Shown here: positions 1 through 7,868 of the stretch, piece after piece | Position numbering within the stretch: position 1 is the stretch's first letter | Layout: each line of letters opens with the position of its first letter | NCBI GenBank assembly: GCA_910585945.1 | Contig: CAJUHZ010000033.1 | Span: 1-26,779 of the forward strand | Direction: 5' to 3' | Length of the DNA: 26,779 bases | Source: an uncultured Bilophila sp. | GTDB lineage: Bacteria > Desulfobacterota > Desulfovibrionia > Desulfovibrionales > Desulfovibrionaceae | The notes under the pieces: generated by a model | What the model was told of the DNA's origin: nothing | Seen by the model: only the letters and a program-made list of their open reading frames with translations | The model's database searches: none | Translations under genes and position numbers: made by a program

Positions 1-1275
1 GGAACGTACAATTCCACGCAACGCCTGATCATTGATTCCGAATACCAGGCAATGGGCGCGGAGATCGACAGAATCGCCCGAGCAACGGATTTCAACGGCA
101 TCCATCTTCTGGACGGCTCGCTGGCCGGAGACCATGACGGAAGCGGCCTGAACGCCGTCGGAGCCATGAAGATACATTTCGGCACGGGGAATGCGAGCGC
201 CGAAGATTATTACTATGTGGAGATGGGGGATTGCACGACTGGCGGTCTGGGTTTAAGGCAAAATCAAGGCGTTGGTAATTTGAGCGTTGCACAAGGTTGG
301 ATAAAAGAATCCATAATTGACATTACCACAAATAAAATTGTTCTTGATATTCCATACCGTGCTGCTGGTAATAATGGTTGTAATCTTGAAGGAATAGATT
401 TCTATCAGCTGCCGTCAGGTTTAAAAAATGTCACAATTATATCAAATCAAGCATCAAGATTTCCAGTTCACAAACCACATGTCATGCTATTCCACAAGGA
501 TGGAACGCAACTTACTGGTCCACCTGTTCCAGATTCATATTATCCAACTTACTGGAGTCCAGTTTTCACACTAAATGGGCAAACTCATTCCTGTACTACA
601 GAGCCTTGGTGGAATGGAGCAAATAATAATCAAGTTGAACTGGAAGGAAAAATTTCAGGAATATTTAATAATGATGCAGTTATAACAACAGATAAAGTTG
701 TTTATCATAAGGATGAAAATATAAATTATAAAGGTATAAACGGGAAAATTATTCAAGGACTAACTGAGTTAAGAACAAAACCATTAGCAGCACCAGAAGA
801 AATAATATTTATTGATGAAATAACAGAAGATGTTGTTTTTTTCATTGGGGGCCATGTAAATGAAATAGATGGATGCAATCATTATCAGTTGCGCATTGAA
901 GCTGAAATGACAGAACAATTTATACGCCGTATTGGTGGAACTGGTAATCCTCCTGTTTTGCCAAAGGGAAACTTGATAGGGATAGAAACCCAGGAAAAAG
1001 CGCAGCAGGCTCTTGAGCGCATTGATACTGCCATTGTCGCAAAAGACACTATCCGCGCGCACCTTGGTGCGCTTCAGAATCGTCTTGAAAACACGATAAG
1101 CAATCTCTCCATTCAGGCCGAAAACCTGCAAGCCTCGGAATCGCGCATTTCCGACACTGACGTGGCCACGGAAATGACGGCCTTCGTCCGCAATCAGATC
1201 CTGACCGAATCCGCCACGGCCATGCTCAGTCAGGCGAACAGCTTCCCGCACATGCTGATGAATCTTCTTGGCTGA
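1..1275 (+). CDS. Flagellin, 5' end cut by window edge
   Basis: Structural subunit of the flagellar filament, exported by the flagellar type III system. The frame is open from base 1, and the first visible residues (GTYNSTQRLIIDSEYQAM) already belong to the conserved N-terminal D0/D1 helix, so the true start lies before the window. The C-terminal D1/D0 helix is intact: QNRLENTISNLSIQAENLQA, then SRISDTDVATEMT, ending in LMNLLG. Between the two conserved ends, roughly bases 255-985 encode about 240 residues with no flagellin signature, rich in Asn, Ile, Lys and Tyr and with several Cys. This stretch is obviously AT-rich (about 30-35% GC by eye) while both ends are GC-rich. It corresponds to the surface-exposed variable domain. 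The family assignment is firm; the origin of the core is inference. Confidence 0.93.
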   Translation, partial: GTYNSTQRLIIDSEYQAMGAEIDRIARATDFNGIHLLDGSLAGDHDGSGLNAVGAMKIHFGTGNASAEDYYYVEMGDCTTGGLGLRQNQGVGNLSVAQGWIKESIIDITTNKIVLDIPYRAAGNNGCNLEGIDFYQLPSGLKNVTIISNQASRFPVHKPHVMLFHKDGTQLTGPPVPDSYYPTYWSPVFTLNGQTHSCTTEPWWNGANNNQVELEGKISGIFNNDAVITTDKVVYHKDENINYKGINGKIIQGLTELRTKPLAAPEEIIFIDEITEDVVFFIGGHVNEIDGCNHYQLRIEAEMTEQFIRRIGGTGNPPVLPKGNLIGIETQEKAQQALERIDTAIVAKDTIRAHLGALQNRLENTISNLSIQAENLQASESRISDTDVATEMTAFVRNQILTESATAMLSQANSFPHMLMNLLG

Positions 1276-1320
1276 CGTCTGAAATTTCGTTGAATCTGAC
1301 CCGGGGCGGCCCTCATGAAT

Positions 1321-1354
1321 CCGCCGGCTGCAAAGTTCTTTTTGCGTCCGGCGG
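1321..1354. terminator. Hairpin between convergent flagellin and trp operon (repeat copy A)
   Basis: CCGCCGG at 1321-1327 pairs with CCGGCGG at 1348-1354, and the inner GCAAA (1330-1334) pairs with TTTGC (1341-1345), giving a two-part stem. It lies in the 99-bp gap between the 3' ends of two convergent genes, the expected site for a bidirectional terminator, although no clear T-run follows. The 3' half (1339-1361) is one copy of a sequence also found near 14164 and 21559. Confidence 0.55.
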
Positions 1355-1374
1355 CTTGCAATGGGGGTCTGGCC

Positions 1375-2382
1375 CTAAAGGATCTGGTCCGGCAGGCGTT
1401 CGTCGCGCGGGGCGCGGCGCGCGGCGGAAAACATGGCGTTGAGCGCCCTGGTGTATTCCGCCGTCAGTTCTTCCACGCTCTTGCGCGGCCCGCAGAGCCG
1501 GACGGAGAGAGGCGCGGGCGAGCCGGGGCGGTCCCCCTCCGGGGCAAGCCCCCAGGAGGGGCGGTAGCGCCGCACCAGGATCGGATTGACCGGGTGGATC
1601 CGCCAGGCCGGCGCTTGCAGCAGAATTTCCAGAAAATCCGGGTCCAGCGAGGAGCCGTACAGCAGCCGCAGGACGGCTTCGTGTTCCGGCGAGGCGGCAA
1701 GGGCGGGGCGCGCGTCAAAGACATGCCCGTTGCGTCCCGCGCCTTCGAGCAGGCCGAGCAGGCCGCTGGATCGCTCCTCCACATTCTCCCACGGCAGTTC
1801 CAGCAGGAAGAGGCGCAGATTTTCCATTTCCATCCGGTAGAGATCAAAACCGCGCAGATGCAGGGGCGTTTCGTCCCCGTTTTCACGCTGCACCGGAAAC
1901 GCCACGCACGGGCCGCCGTAGGCGCTTGCCGCCGTCACGTCGCGGATGGCGGCAAGCGAGGCGTGGACGGCCTCCACCAGCCGGCGGCGTACAAGGGCGC
2001 TGCTTTCGTCCGCCGCATGGGGCTGACTGCCCGCGCCATGCGCGTCCGGCTCAAGGCGCGCGGTCAGGGCGGCGGTCAGGCTCTCGCGGCCGGCCTGCAC
2101 GGCCTTGCGCGCCGCGCCGGCATGGATCAAATCGCCTTCCAGAATCAGGGTAAGAAGGCTTTCAAGGGCAACGGCCACGGTTTCCGCGTGTTCGTCGCCG
2201 AGCAGGCGCGCGAAGATCCGCCCGCGTTGCGCCAGGCCGGCAAGATGAACCAGCCGATCCTCACTCCCGGCCGGGCGGCCTTCGTCCGTCAGGATCGGCG
2301 TCTCGGCCCACCCGGCCAGACAGGCCGGCAGGTGCTTTCGCGCGTGGGCGCGCACCCGTGTTTCCAAAGTTGTATCACGCAC
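1375..2382 (-). CDS. Unrecognised 335-aa protein, last gene of the trp operon
   Basis: I do not recognise a family. The product is soluble and mostly helical (Leu/Ala/Arg/Glu-rich), with no signal peptide, membrane segment or obvious nucleotide- or metal-binding motif. A more conserved-looking central part around residues 175-215 contains LRGFDLYRMEMENLRLFLLE. Towards the C terminus there is a PVNPILVRRYRPSW segment. The start is GTG at 2382, chosen because AGAGGAAG lies just upstream and the frame begins there. The gene follows trpA after 69 bp on the same strand with no terminator visible between them. It is therefore probably cotranscribed with trp, and the hairpin at 1321-1354 would end the transcript. 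Its role, if any, in tryptophan metabolism is unknown. Confidence 0.75.
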   Translation of the reverse strand: MRDTTLETRVRAHARKHLPACLAGWAETPILTDEGRPAGSEDRLVHLAGLAQRGRIFARLLGDEHAETVAVALESLLTLILEGDLIHAGAARKAVQAGRESLTAALTARLEPDAHGAGSQPHAADESSALVRRRLVEAVHASLAAIRDVTAASAYGGPCVAFPVQRENGDETPLHLRGFDLYRMEMENLRLFLLELPWENVEERSSGLLGLLEGAGRNGHVFDARPALAASPEHEAVLRLLYGSSLDPDFLEILLQAPAWRIHPVNPILVRRYRPSWGLAPEGDRPGSPAPLSVRLCGPRKSVEELTAEYTRALNAMFSAARRAPRDERLPDQIL

Positions 2383-2451
2383 CTGCCGCTTCCTCTGCTT
2401 TGCTCAAGGGGTATCCCGCCGTTCGCACTGTGCCGGGAAAAGCCGATCCGG

Positions 2452-3270
2452 TCAATCGTTTCGTGGCACGGCAGGCTCCGGCCTGTCCGCCGGCGGGCGC
2501 CATGCCTCCATGAAGGTGTTGATGCTTCCGCCGGTGTCCAGATGGCGGAGGAGCGCGCTGCCGAAGATCACGGCGTCGGGCCGGGCTTCAGGAGGGAGAT
2601 CCGCAAGCTGGGCCGGCTCCCGCAGCCCGAAGCCGAGCGCCACCGGCAGGGGGAAGCTCTGCCGCGCCCGGATCAGCGTCGCCGTGACCTCGGGCGGCAG
2701 ACCCTGCCGTTCGCCGGTTACCCCCAGCACGGAGACGACGTAGACATAGCCCTGCGACACGGCCGCGTATTCCCGCATCCGGTCCGGGCCGGTATTGGAC
2801 GCGACAAGGGGGATCAGGGCGATGCCCCGCTTTTCCAGCGGCTCGCGGAACAGGGACGCTTCCTCCAGAGGGAGATCCGGCACGATGCAGCCGCTCACCC
2901 CGGCTTGCGCGGCTTCGGCCGCAAAGCGATCCACCCCGTATTGCAGGAAGGGATTGACGTAGCCCATGAGCACCAGCCCGGCGCGGAGCCGCCGTCCCTT
3001 CGCCGCCCGTTCACGCAGCAGGGCGAGAAGGCGGGCAAGGCTCATGCCGTCGGCCAGGGCGCGGACCGAAGCCGCTTCCACCACCGGGCCGTCAGCCACG
3101 GGATCGGAGAAGGGCACGCCGATTTCGATGATGTCCGCTCCGGCGGCGTCCAGTTCGTCAAGCACGGACTCAAAGCGATCCGGATCGGGAAAGCCGGCCG
3201 TAACAAAGGGAATGAGCGCCTGCCGCCCGGCGGCGTTCGCCTGCCGGATGCGTTTTTCCAGAGTATGCAT
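2452..3270 (-). CDS. trpA: Tryptophan synthase alpha subunit
   Basis: Cleaves indole-3-glycerol phosphate to indole and glyceraldehyde-3-phosphate; indole is channelled to the beta subunit in the cytosolic alpha2-beta2 complex. The 272-aa length is normal for the family. The catalytic Glu49 (in IIEIGVPFSDP) and Asp60 (in PVADGP) fall at the canonical numbers. The LGVTGER loop motif and the phosphate-binding GFGLREP region are present. The ATG has AAGGA upstream at suitable spacing and follows the trpB stop after 23 bp, so the two are translated from the same message. Confidence 0.97.
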   Translation of the reverse strand: MHTLEKRIRQANAAGRQALIPFVTAGFPDPDRFESVLDELDAAGADIIEIGVPFSDPVADGPVVEAASVRALADGMSLARLLALLRERAAKGRRLRAGLVLMGYVNPFLQYGVDRFAAEAAQAGVSGCIVPDLPLEEASLFREPLEKRGIALIPLVASNTGPDRMREYAAVSQGYVYVVSVLGVTGERQGLPPEVTATLIRARQSFPLPVALGFGLREPAQLADLPPEARPDAVIFGSALLRHLDTGGSINTFMEAWRPPADRPEPAVPRND

Positions 3271-3293
3271 GAGAATGTCCTTGCGTCAGGGGT

Positions 3294-4466
3294 TCAGCGG
3301 GCGTTTTCGACCCGGCGGATGATGTCCATATCCTTGTCGCCCCGGCCGGAGAGGTTGACCACCACGTCCGCGCCGGCCGGAAATTCGCCCGGATGCTCCA
3401 GCACCCAGGCCAGCGCGTGGGAGGATTCCAGCGCGGGCAGGATGCCTTCCTCGCGACACAGGGTCCGGAAGGCGTTCAGCGCCTCGCTGTCGGTGGCCAG
3501 GCCGTAGAAGACGCGCCCCGTGGCGTGCAGCCAGGCGTGTTCCGGCCCCACGCCGGGGTAATCCAGCCCGGCGGAAACGGAGTGGGAAGGCTGGATCTGC
3601 CCGTCCTCGTCCTGGAGCAGCATGGAATACTGGCCGTGCAGCACACCGGGGCGGCCGAGGTTGAGCGGGGCGGAATTGTAGCAGCCCGGCTCGCCCGTTC
3701 CCGCCGCTTCCACGCCCACAAGGCGCACGTCCGCATCCTCGAGAAAGGGGTGGAACATGCCGATCGCGTTGGACCCTCCGCCCACGCAGGCGACCACCGT
3801 GTGGGGCAGGCGGCCGGCGCGTTCCAGCATCCGGGCGCGGGTTTCCCGGCCGATCACGCTCTGGAAGTCGCGCACCAGAGTGGGGAAGGGGTGCGGGCCG
3901 GCGGCCGTGCCAAAGCAGTAATGCGTGTCCGCCTGGGCGGCGATCCAGTGGCGGAGGGCGGCGTTGATCGCGTCCTTGAGGGTGCGGCTTCCGCTCTCCA
4001 CAGCCACGACTTCCGCCCCGAGCAGGCGCATCCGCCGCACGTTGGGTTCCTGCCGATCCACGTCTTCCGCGCCCATGTACACCGTGCAGGCAAGACCGAG
4101 GCGGGCGGCGGCCGCCGCCGTGGCCACGCCGTGCTGGCCTGCCCCGGTTTCCGCCACCAGGGCGCGCTTGCCCATGTGTCTGGCCAGCAGGGCCTGCCCG
4201 AGGGTGTTGTTGATCTTGTGCGCTCCGGTGTGCAGCAGATCTTCCCGTTTCAGCCAGATTCGGAATCCGAGCCGCGCCGAGAGGGAGGGGCAGAAGGTCA
4301 GGGGTGTTTCCCGCCCTGCGTAGGTGCGCAGCAGATCGTCCAGTTCGTTGCGGAACGTGTCCGTGGGAAGCGTGCCGCGCATGGCCTCTTCCAGTTCGGC
4401 CAGCGGCGGCATGAGCAGTTCCGGCACGAACGCGCCGCCGAATTCGCCGAAGTAGCCTTTTTTCAT
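3294..4466 (-). CDS. trpB: Tryptophan synthase beta subunit
   Basis: PLP enzyme joining indole and L-serine to make L-tryptophan, partner of TrpA. It is 390 aa, typical of TrpB1. The N terminus MKKGYFGEFGGAFVPE is the family hallmark, which fixes the start at 4466 although the frame is open further upstream; AAGGAAAC precedes this ATG. The PLP lysine is Lys84 in HTGAHKINNTLGQ, and the phosphate-binding loop GGGSNAIGMF is present. It is separated from trpF by 117 bp containing a GC-rich double-hairpin repeat, the only large gap inside the trpE-trpA block. That gap could allow separate control or mRNA processing upstream of trpBA (inference). Confidence 0.97.
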   Translation of the reverse strand: MKKGYFGEFGGAFVPELLMPPLAELEEAMRGTLPTDTFRNELDDLLRTYAGRETPLTFCPSLSARLGFRIWLKREDLLHTGAHKINNTLGQALLARHMGKRALVAETGAGQHGVATAAAAARLGLACTVYMGAEDVDRQEPNVRRMRLLGAEVVAVESGSRTLKDAINAALRHWIAAQADTHYCFGTAAGPHPFPTLVRDFQSVIGRETRARMLERAGRLPHTVVACVGGGSNAIGMFHPFLEDADVRLVGVEAAGTGEPGCYNSAPLNLGRPGVLHGQYSMLLQDEDGQIQPSHSVSAGLDYPGVGPEHAWLHATGRVFYGLATDSEALNAFRTLCREEGILPALESSHALAWVLEHPGEFPAGADVVVNLSGRGDKDMDIIRRVENAR

Positions 4467-4530
4467 GTGTGTTTCCTTGTGGTTTGCGTGTTGTCGGGTC
4501 AGCGGGAGCGGGATCTGCCCTTGCCGGTTT

Positions 4531-4592
4531 GGCGGGGCGCTGCCCCGCACCCCGCCGGGGGGCATGATGCCCCCCGGACCCCCTCAGTTGGG
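4531..4592 (-). repeat. GC-rich double-hairpin repeat, copy R1
   Basis: A short hairpin (CGGGGC-GCT-GCCCCG) is followed by an almost perfect long palindrome with 11-base arms, CCGGGGGGCAT and ATGCCCCCCGG, around one central base, then a C-rich tail. It covers the last codons and stop of trpF and extends toward trpB. Two related copies are at 9657-9717 and 9799-9852. The paired bases differ between copies but still pair, so a folded structure is being kept. Confidence 0.85.
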
Positions 4593-5330
4593 GACGCGAA
4601 ACGCCGCTTCCGCCTTCCGCACGGCGTGCAGGAGCGCGCGGATTCTGGCCGGGTTTTTCCGGCCGGGGGCGTCCTCAACGCCGGAATTCACGTCCAGTCC
4701 GGCGAACATGGGGTTGCCGGCCAGGGCGGCGGCTGCGGCAGGGGCGTTTTCCGGGGTCAGGCCGCCGGCCAGCAGCCAGGGCCGGGGCGAGCGCAGGGCG
4801 ATCAGGCCGCGCGGGTCCAGACGGCGGCCGCTGCCCCCGCCGCTTGTGCCGGCATCAAGAAGAAAGAGATCCGCCACTTCCGCGCAGCGATCCAGTTCGC
4901 GTTCCAGATCCGCGAGGCTGGCGTGCCGGGCGGGCCAGAACGTGCGGATCACGCCGATGCGCCGGCCGGCGCGTTGCCGGATCAGATCCCGCATTGCCGC
5001 TATCTCGTCCGGCTCCTGATCGCCGTGCAGCTGGATCAGATCGAGCCGGGCGGCTTCAACGGTTCGGGCCACTTCCTCCGGCTCCGCCCGCACAAGGACC
5101 CCGACGCGGGCCAGGCCGCGCGCGTCGAGCCGGCCGGCGGCCTCCGTCGAGACATGGCGGGGGCTGGCCGGGTGAAAGATGAAGCCGCAGAAGTCCGCGC
5201 CGGCGTGCATCCCGCTGTTTGGGCTGTTGTTTGCGCGGCCGGTCCGGTTGCCGTTTTCGGGGGCGTTGCCGGCCGCGTCCAGCGCGTCCTGATCGCGGAT
5301 GCCGCAGATTTTGATCAGCGGGCGGGACAT
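4584..5330 (-). CDS. trpF: Phosphoribosylanthranilate isomerase with N-terminal insertion
   Basis: Catalyses the Amadori rearrangement of N-(5'-phosphoribosyl)anthranilate to CdRP in tryptophan synthesis. The start MSRPLIKICGIRD carries the catalytic Cys (KICGI). GFIFHPASPR, LIQLHGD, FLLDAGTSGGGSGR (catalytic Asp) and LAGGLTPEN are the expected barrel motifs. At 248 aa it is longer than usual (about 200-215). Roughly residues 21-43 (GNAPENGNRTGRANNSPNSG and neighbours) form an Asn/Gly-rich insertion between the first helix and the GADFCGFIF strand. The start overlaps the trpC 3' end by 16 bp, indicating translational coupling. The 3' end lies inside repeat R1. Confidence 0.95.
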   Translation of the reverse strand: MSRPLIKICGIRDQDALDAAGNAPENGNRTGRANNSPNSGMHAGADFCGFIFHPASPRHVSTEAAGRLDARGLARVGVLVRAEPEEVARTVEAARLDLIQLHGDQEPDEIAAMRDLIRQRAGRRIGVIRTFWPARHASLADLERELDRCAEVADLFLLDAGTSGGGSGRRLDPRGLIALRSPRPWLLAGGLTPENAPAAAAALAGNPMFAGLDVNSGVEDAPGRKNPARIRALLHAVRKAEAAFRVPN

Positions 5331-6280
5331 GATGTTCCTTCCCTGCCCGTTTGGGCCTTATTTGCTTGAGCCTTGTCCGGCGGGGTCTGGACGTCGGCGT
5401 CCAGAATCGCGCGCAGCGCCTCGCCGGGCCGGCCGCCCCGCATCAGCGCCGTGCCGAGGAGCACGGCGTCAAACCCGGCGTCGGCCGCGGCCGTGAGGTG
5501 TTCCCGCCGCTCCAGGCCGCTCGCCGCGATCCAGATCTCCTCCCGGCCGTTCGCGTCGTGGCGGAAGGCGTCGGCCAGGCGCAGGCAGGCCGCGCGATCC
5601 ACGGCAAAGCTCTCCAGATCGCGCGCGTTGACCTGGATGATCCGGCTCCCTGCCGCGCGGGCCAGGGCCAGATCCGCCGCGTCAAAGACTTCCACCACCG
5701 CGTCAAGGCCAAAGCCTTCCGCCTCCTCCCGCAAGCGGCGCAGCAGTGCGACATCGGGTGTGAGGCGGACAATAAGCAGCAGGGCCGAGGCGGGTGTGGC
5801 CGCCGTCTCCGCTATCTGAAGCGGATGGAAGAGGAAGTCCTTGCGCAGGAGGGGGAGTCCGGCCATTCGGGCGAGAAAGGCCGGATCTCCGCGAAAGTAC
5901 GCTTCTTCCGTGAGCACGGAGAGGCAGGCCGCGCCGCTCTCCGCATACTGGCGGGCCACGTCCTCGGGCAGAAGATCGGGCGCGATAGCCCCGGCCGAGG
6001 GCGAGGCCCGCTTGTACTCGGCGATCACCGCGGGCAGGCCGTCGGGGCGCGTCCGCAACGCCGCCCGGAAGGAAGGGCGCGGCCCCCTGAACGGGGCGGG
6101 CAGGCGACCGGCCGCGTTCAGGGCGGTCAGGCGGGCGATTTCTCCGGCCTTGGCCGTGCGGAAGCGTTGCAGGCCCTGGCCGTGCGGATCGGGCCGGATC
6201 GGCGTCCGGACAGCCCTGCCGGCAATGCCCGCGTCATGCGGATTCGGCGCTGTTTGCGCGCCCGTCTGTTCAGGCAGCAT
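5315..6280 (-). CDS. trpC: Indole-3-glycerol phosphate synthase
   Basis: Closes the indole ring, converting CdRP to indole-3-glycerol phosphate. Core motifs are in order: VIAEYKRASPSAG (Glu88 and catalytic Lys90), LLRKDFLFHPLQI (second catalytic Lys), VVEVFD, IIQVNARDLESFAVD and IAASGL. The chosen start at 6280 overlaps the trpGD stop by 11 bp and has a G-rich stretch upstream. This gives 321 aa, longer than the usual 255-275. The extra length is about 36 residues ahead of the conserved LQRFRTAKAGEIARL helix plus a polar C-terminal tail. No later start was obvious, so the N-terminal extension seems real. It is not fused to TrpF, unlike in enterobacteria. Confidence 0.95.
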   Translation of the reverse strand: MLPEQTGAQTAPNPHDAGIAGRAVRTPIRPDPHGQGLQRFRTAKAGEIARLTALNAAGRLPAPFRGPRPSFRAALRTRPDGLPAVIAEYKRASPSAGAIAPDLLPEDVARQYAESGAACLSVLTEEAYFRGDPAFLARMAGLPLLRKDFLFHPLQIAETAATPASALLLIVRLTPDVALLRRLREEAEGFGLDAVVEVFDAADLALARAAGSRIIQVNARDLESFAVDRAACLRLADAFRHDANGREEIWIAASGLERREHLTAAADAGFDAVLLGTALMRGGRPGEALRAILDADVQTPPDKAQANKAQTGREGTSCPAR

Positions 6281-7868
6281 GGGCAAACCCCCGGCCGGCT
6301 CCGGCGGCCACGGCCTCGCGCGCCCTGGCCATGCACAGATCAAGCGAACCCTGCTCCAGCAGATAAAGACTCAGCCCCACGTTCAGGGCCAGCATCCGCC
6401 GCATGGGTTCGGGGCCTTCGCCGCACAGCAGCGCCCGGAGTACGGCCACGGCTTCTTCCCTGTCATGCACGGCCAGTTCCGCGGGTGTGCAGGGGGCAAA
6501 GCCGTAGTCCGCCGGGTTCAGCGGCAGGGGCGAGATCCGTCCGTCTTCCAGAAGGGAGATTGTGGCCGGACCGAGCGGGGTGAGTTCATCATATCCGCCC
6601 GCGCCGCAGACAATGGCCGCCTTGCGCAGGTGGGAATGGCGCAATGTTTCGGCAATGAGCGGCACAAGCTCCGGCCGCGCCACGCCCATGCACAGATGAC
6701 TGGGCCGCGCCGGATTGATCATCGGGCCAAGCAGGTTGAACAGGGTGCGCAATCCCAGTTCCCGGCGCAGAGGCCCGACATTGGCGAAGGAGGGATGGAA
6801 GCGGGGGGCGAAGAGAAAGGCGAAGTGGCGCTCCCGCACCAGGGCAGGCACATCGGCCGGGGCGACGTCGAGCGGGATGCCAAGCCCTTCCAGGGCGTCG
6901 GCGCTGCCGCAGGCGGAGGAAACGGCCCGGTTGCCGTGCTTGATCACGTTGAAGCCGAGGCCGGCCAGGGTCAGGGCCGTGGCGGTGGAGCAGTTGAAGG
7001 AGGAGCGGCCGTCCCCGCCGGTGCCCACCACGTCGATGCACGCGCCTTCGATGCCGTCCACGCGCACGGCGCGGGCCAGGGCGGCGCGGGTGGCGTGGGC
7101 CAGTTCCAGCGCGCTTTCGCCCTTCATGCGAAGCCCCATGAGGAAGGCCCCGGCCTGGGCAGCGCTCATGCGGCCGTCAAGCAGCGCGGCAAAGCCGGCG
7201 GCGGCCATGTCCGCGCTCAGATCCTCGCGCCGGGCCAGGGTGTCGAGCAGGGCGCGCACGCTGGCCGCGCCGTCGCTGGCGGCCGGGAACAGGGCGTCGG
7301 GGAAGTTGGCGAGCAGGCGCAGACCGTCCGGCGTGAGGATGGATTCGGGGTGAAACTGGACCCCGGCCCAGGGGCGATCGTTGTAGCGCAGGGCCATGAC
7401 TTCGCCTTCCGGCCCTCTGGCCGTCACGGTGAAGCGGGCGCTGGCGTTGTCTTCGCTCCGCACCACAAGGGAGTGGTAGCGGCCGACGCGCATGGGGTTG
7501 GGCAGGCCGGCGAACAGCCCCGCGCCGTCGTGCACGATTTCCGACGTCTTGCCGTGCATGATGCACGGTCCCACTTCCACGGGCGCGCCGGCGAAGCGCC
7601 CGAGCGCCTGATGCCCGAGGCAGACGCCGAGCACGGGCACGGCAGGATCGCGCCGGTCGAGCAGGGCAAGCAGATCGGGGCAGAGTCCTGCCTTGTCCGG
7701 ATGCCCTGGCCCGGGCGAGAGGCAGACCATCTTCAGGGCCGGATCTTCGGCAAGGCGGAGCAGGGTCGGATCGTCGTTTCTCACCACCAGCGGATCGTGC
7801 CCGAGCTGCCGGAAAGCCTCCACCAGGTTGTAGGTGAACGAATCGTAGTTATCGACGAGCAGGAACAT
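6270..7868 (-). CDS. trpGD: Fused anthranilate synthase glutaminase / anthranilate phosphoribosyltransferase
   Basis: Bifunctional protein of 532 aa. Residues 1-195 are the TrpG class I glutamine amidotransferase: N terminus MFLLVDNYDSFTYNL, oxyanion region LSPGPGHP, nucleophile Cys83 in GVCLGHQALG, and His173/Glu175 in FHPES. It supplies ammonia to TrpE. From about residue 205 follows TrpD, which transfers phosphoribose from PRPP to anthranilate: DVVGTGGDGRSSFNCST, KHGNRAVSSACGSADAL and FNLLGPMINPARPS are its substrate loops. The start at 7868 begins exactly at the conserved TrpG N terminus, has GGGAGA upstream and overlaps trpE by 20 bp. The frame is open further upstream but that sequence lies inside trpE. 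The G-D fusion is as in E. coli. Confidence 0.97.
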   Translation of the reverse strand: MFLLVDNYDSFTYNLVEAFRQLGHDPLVVRNDDPTLLRLAEDPALKMVCLSPGPGHPDKAGLCPDLLALLDRRDPAVPVLGVCLGHQALGRFAGAPVEVGPCIMHGKTSEIVHDGAGLFAGLPNPMRVGRYHSLVVRSEDNASARFTVTARGPEGEVMALRYNDRPWAGVQFHPESILTPDGLRLLANFPDALFPAASDGAASVRALLDTLARREDLSADMAAAGFAALLDGRMSAAQAGAFLMGLRMKGESALELAHATRAALARAVRVDGIEGACIDVVGTGGDGRSSFNCSTATALTLAGLGFNVIKHGNRAVSSACGSADALEGLGIPLDVAPADVPALVRERHFAFLFAPRFHPSFANVGPLRRELGLRTLFNLLGPMINPARPSHLCMGVARPELVPLIAETLRHSHLRKAAIVCGAGGYDELTPLGPATISLLEDGRISPLPLNPADYGFAPCTPAELAVHDREEAVAVLRALLCGEGPEPMRRMLALNVGLSLYLLEQGSLDLCMARAREAVAAGAGRGFAHAA

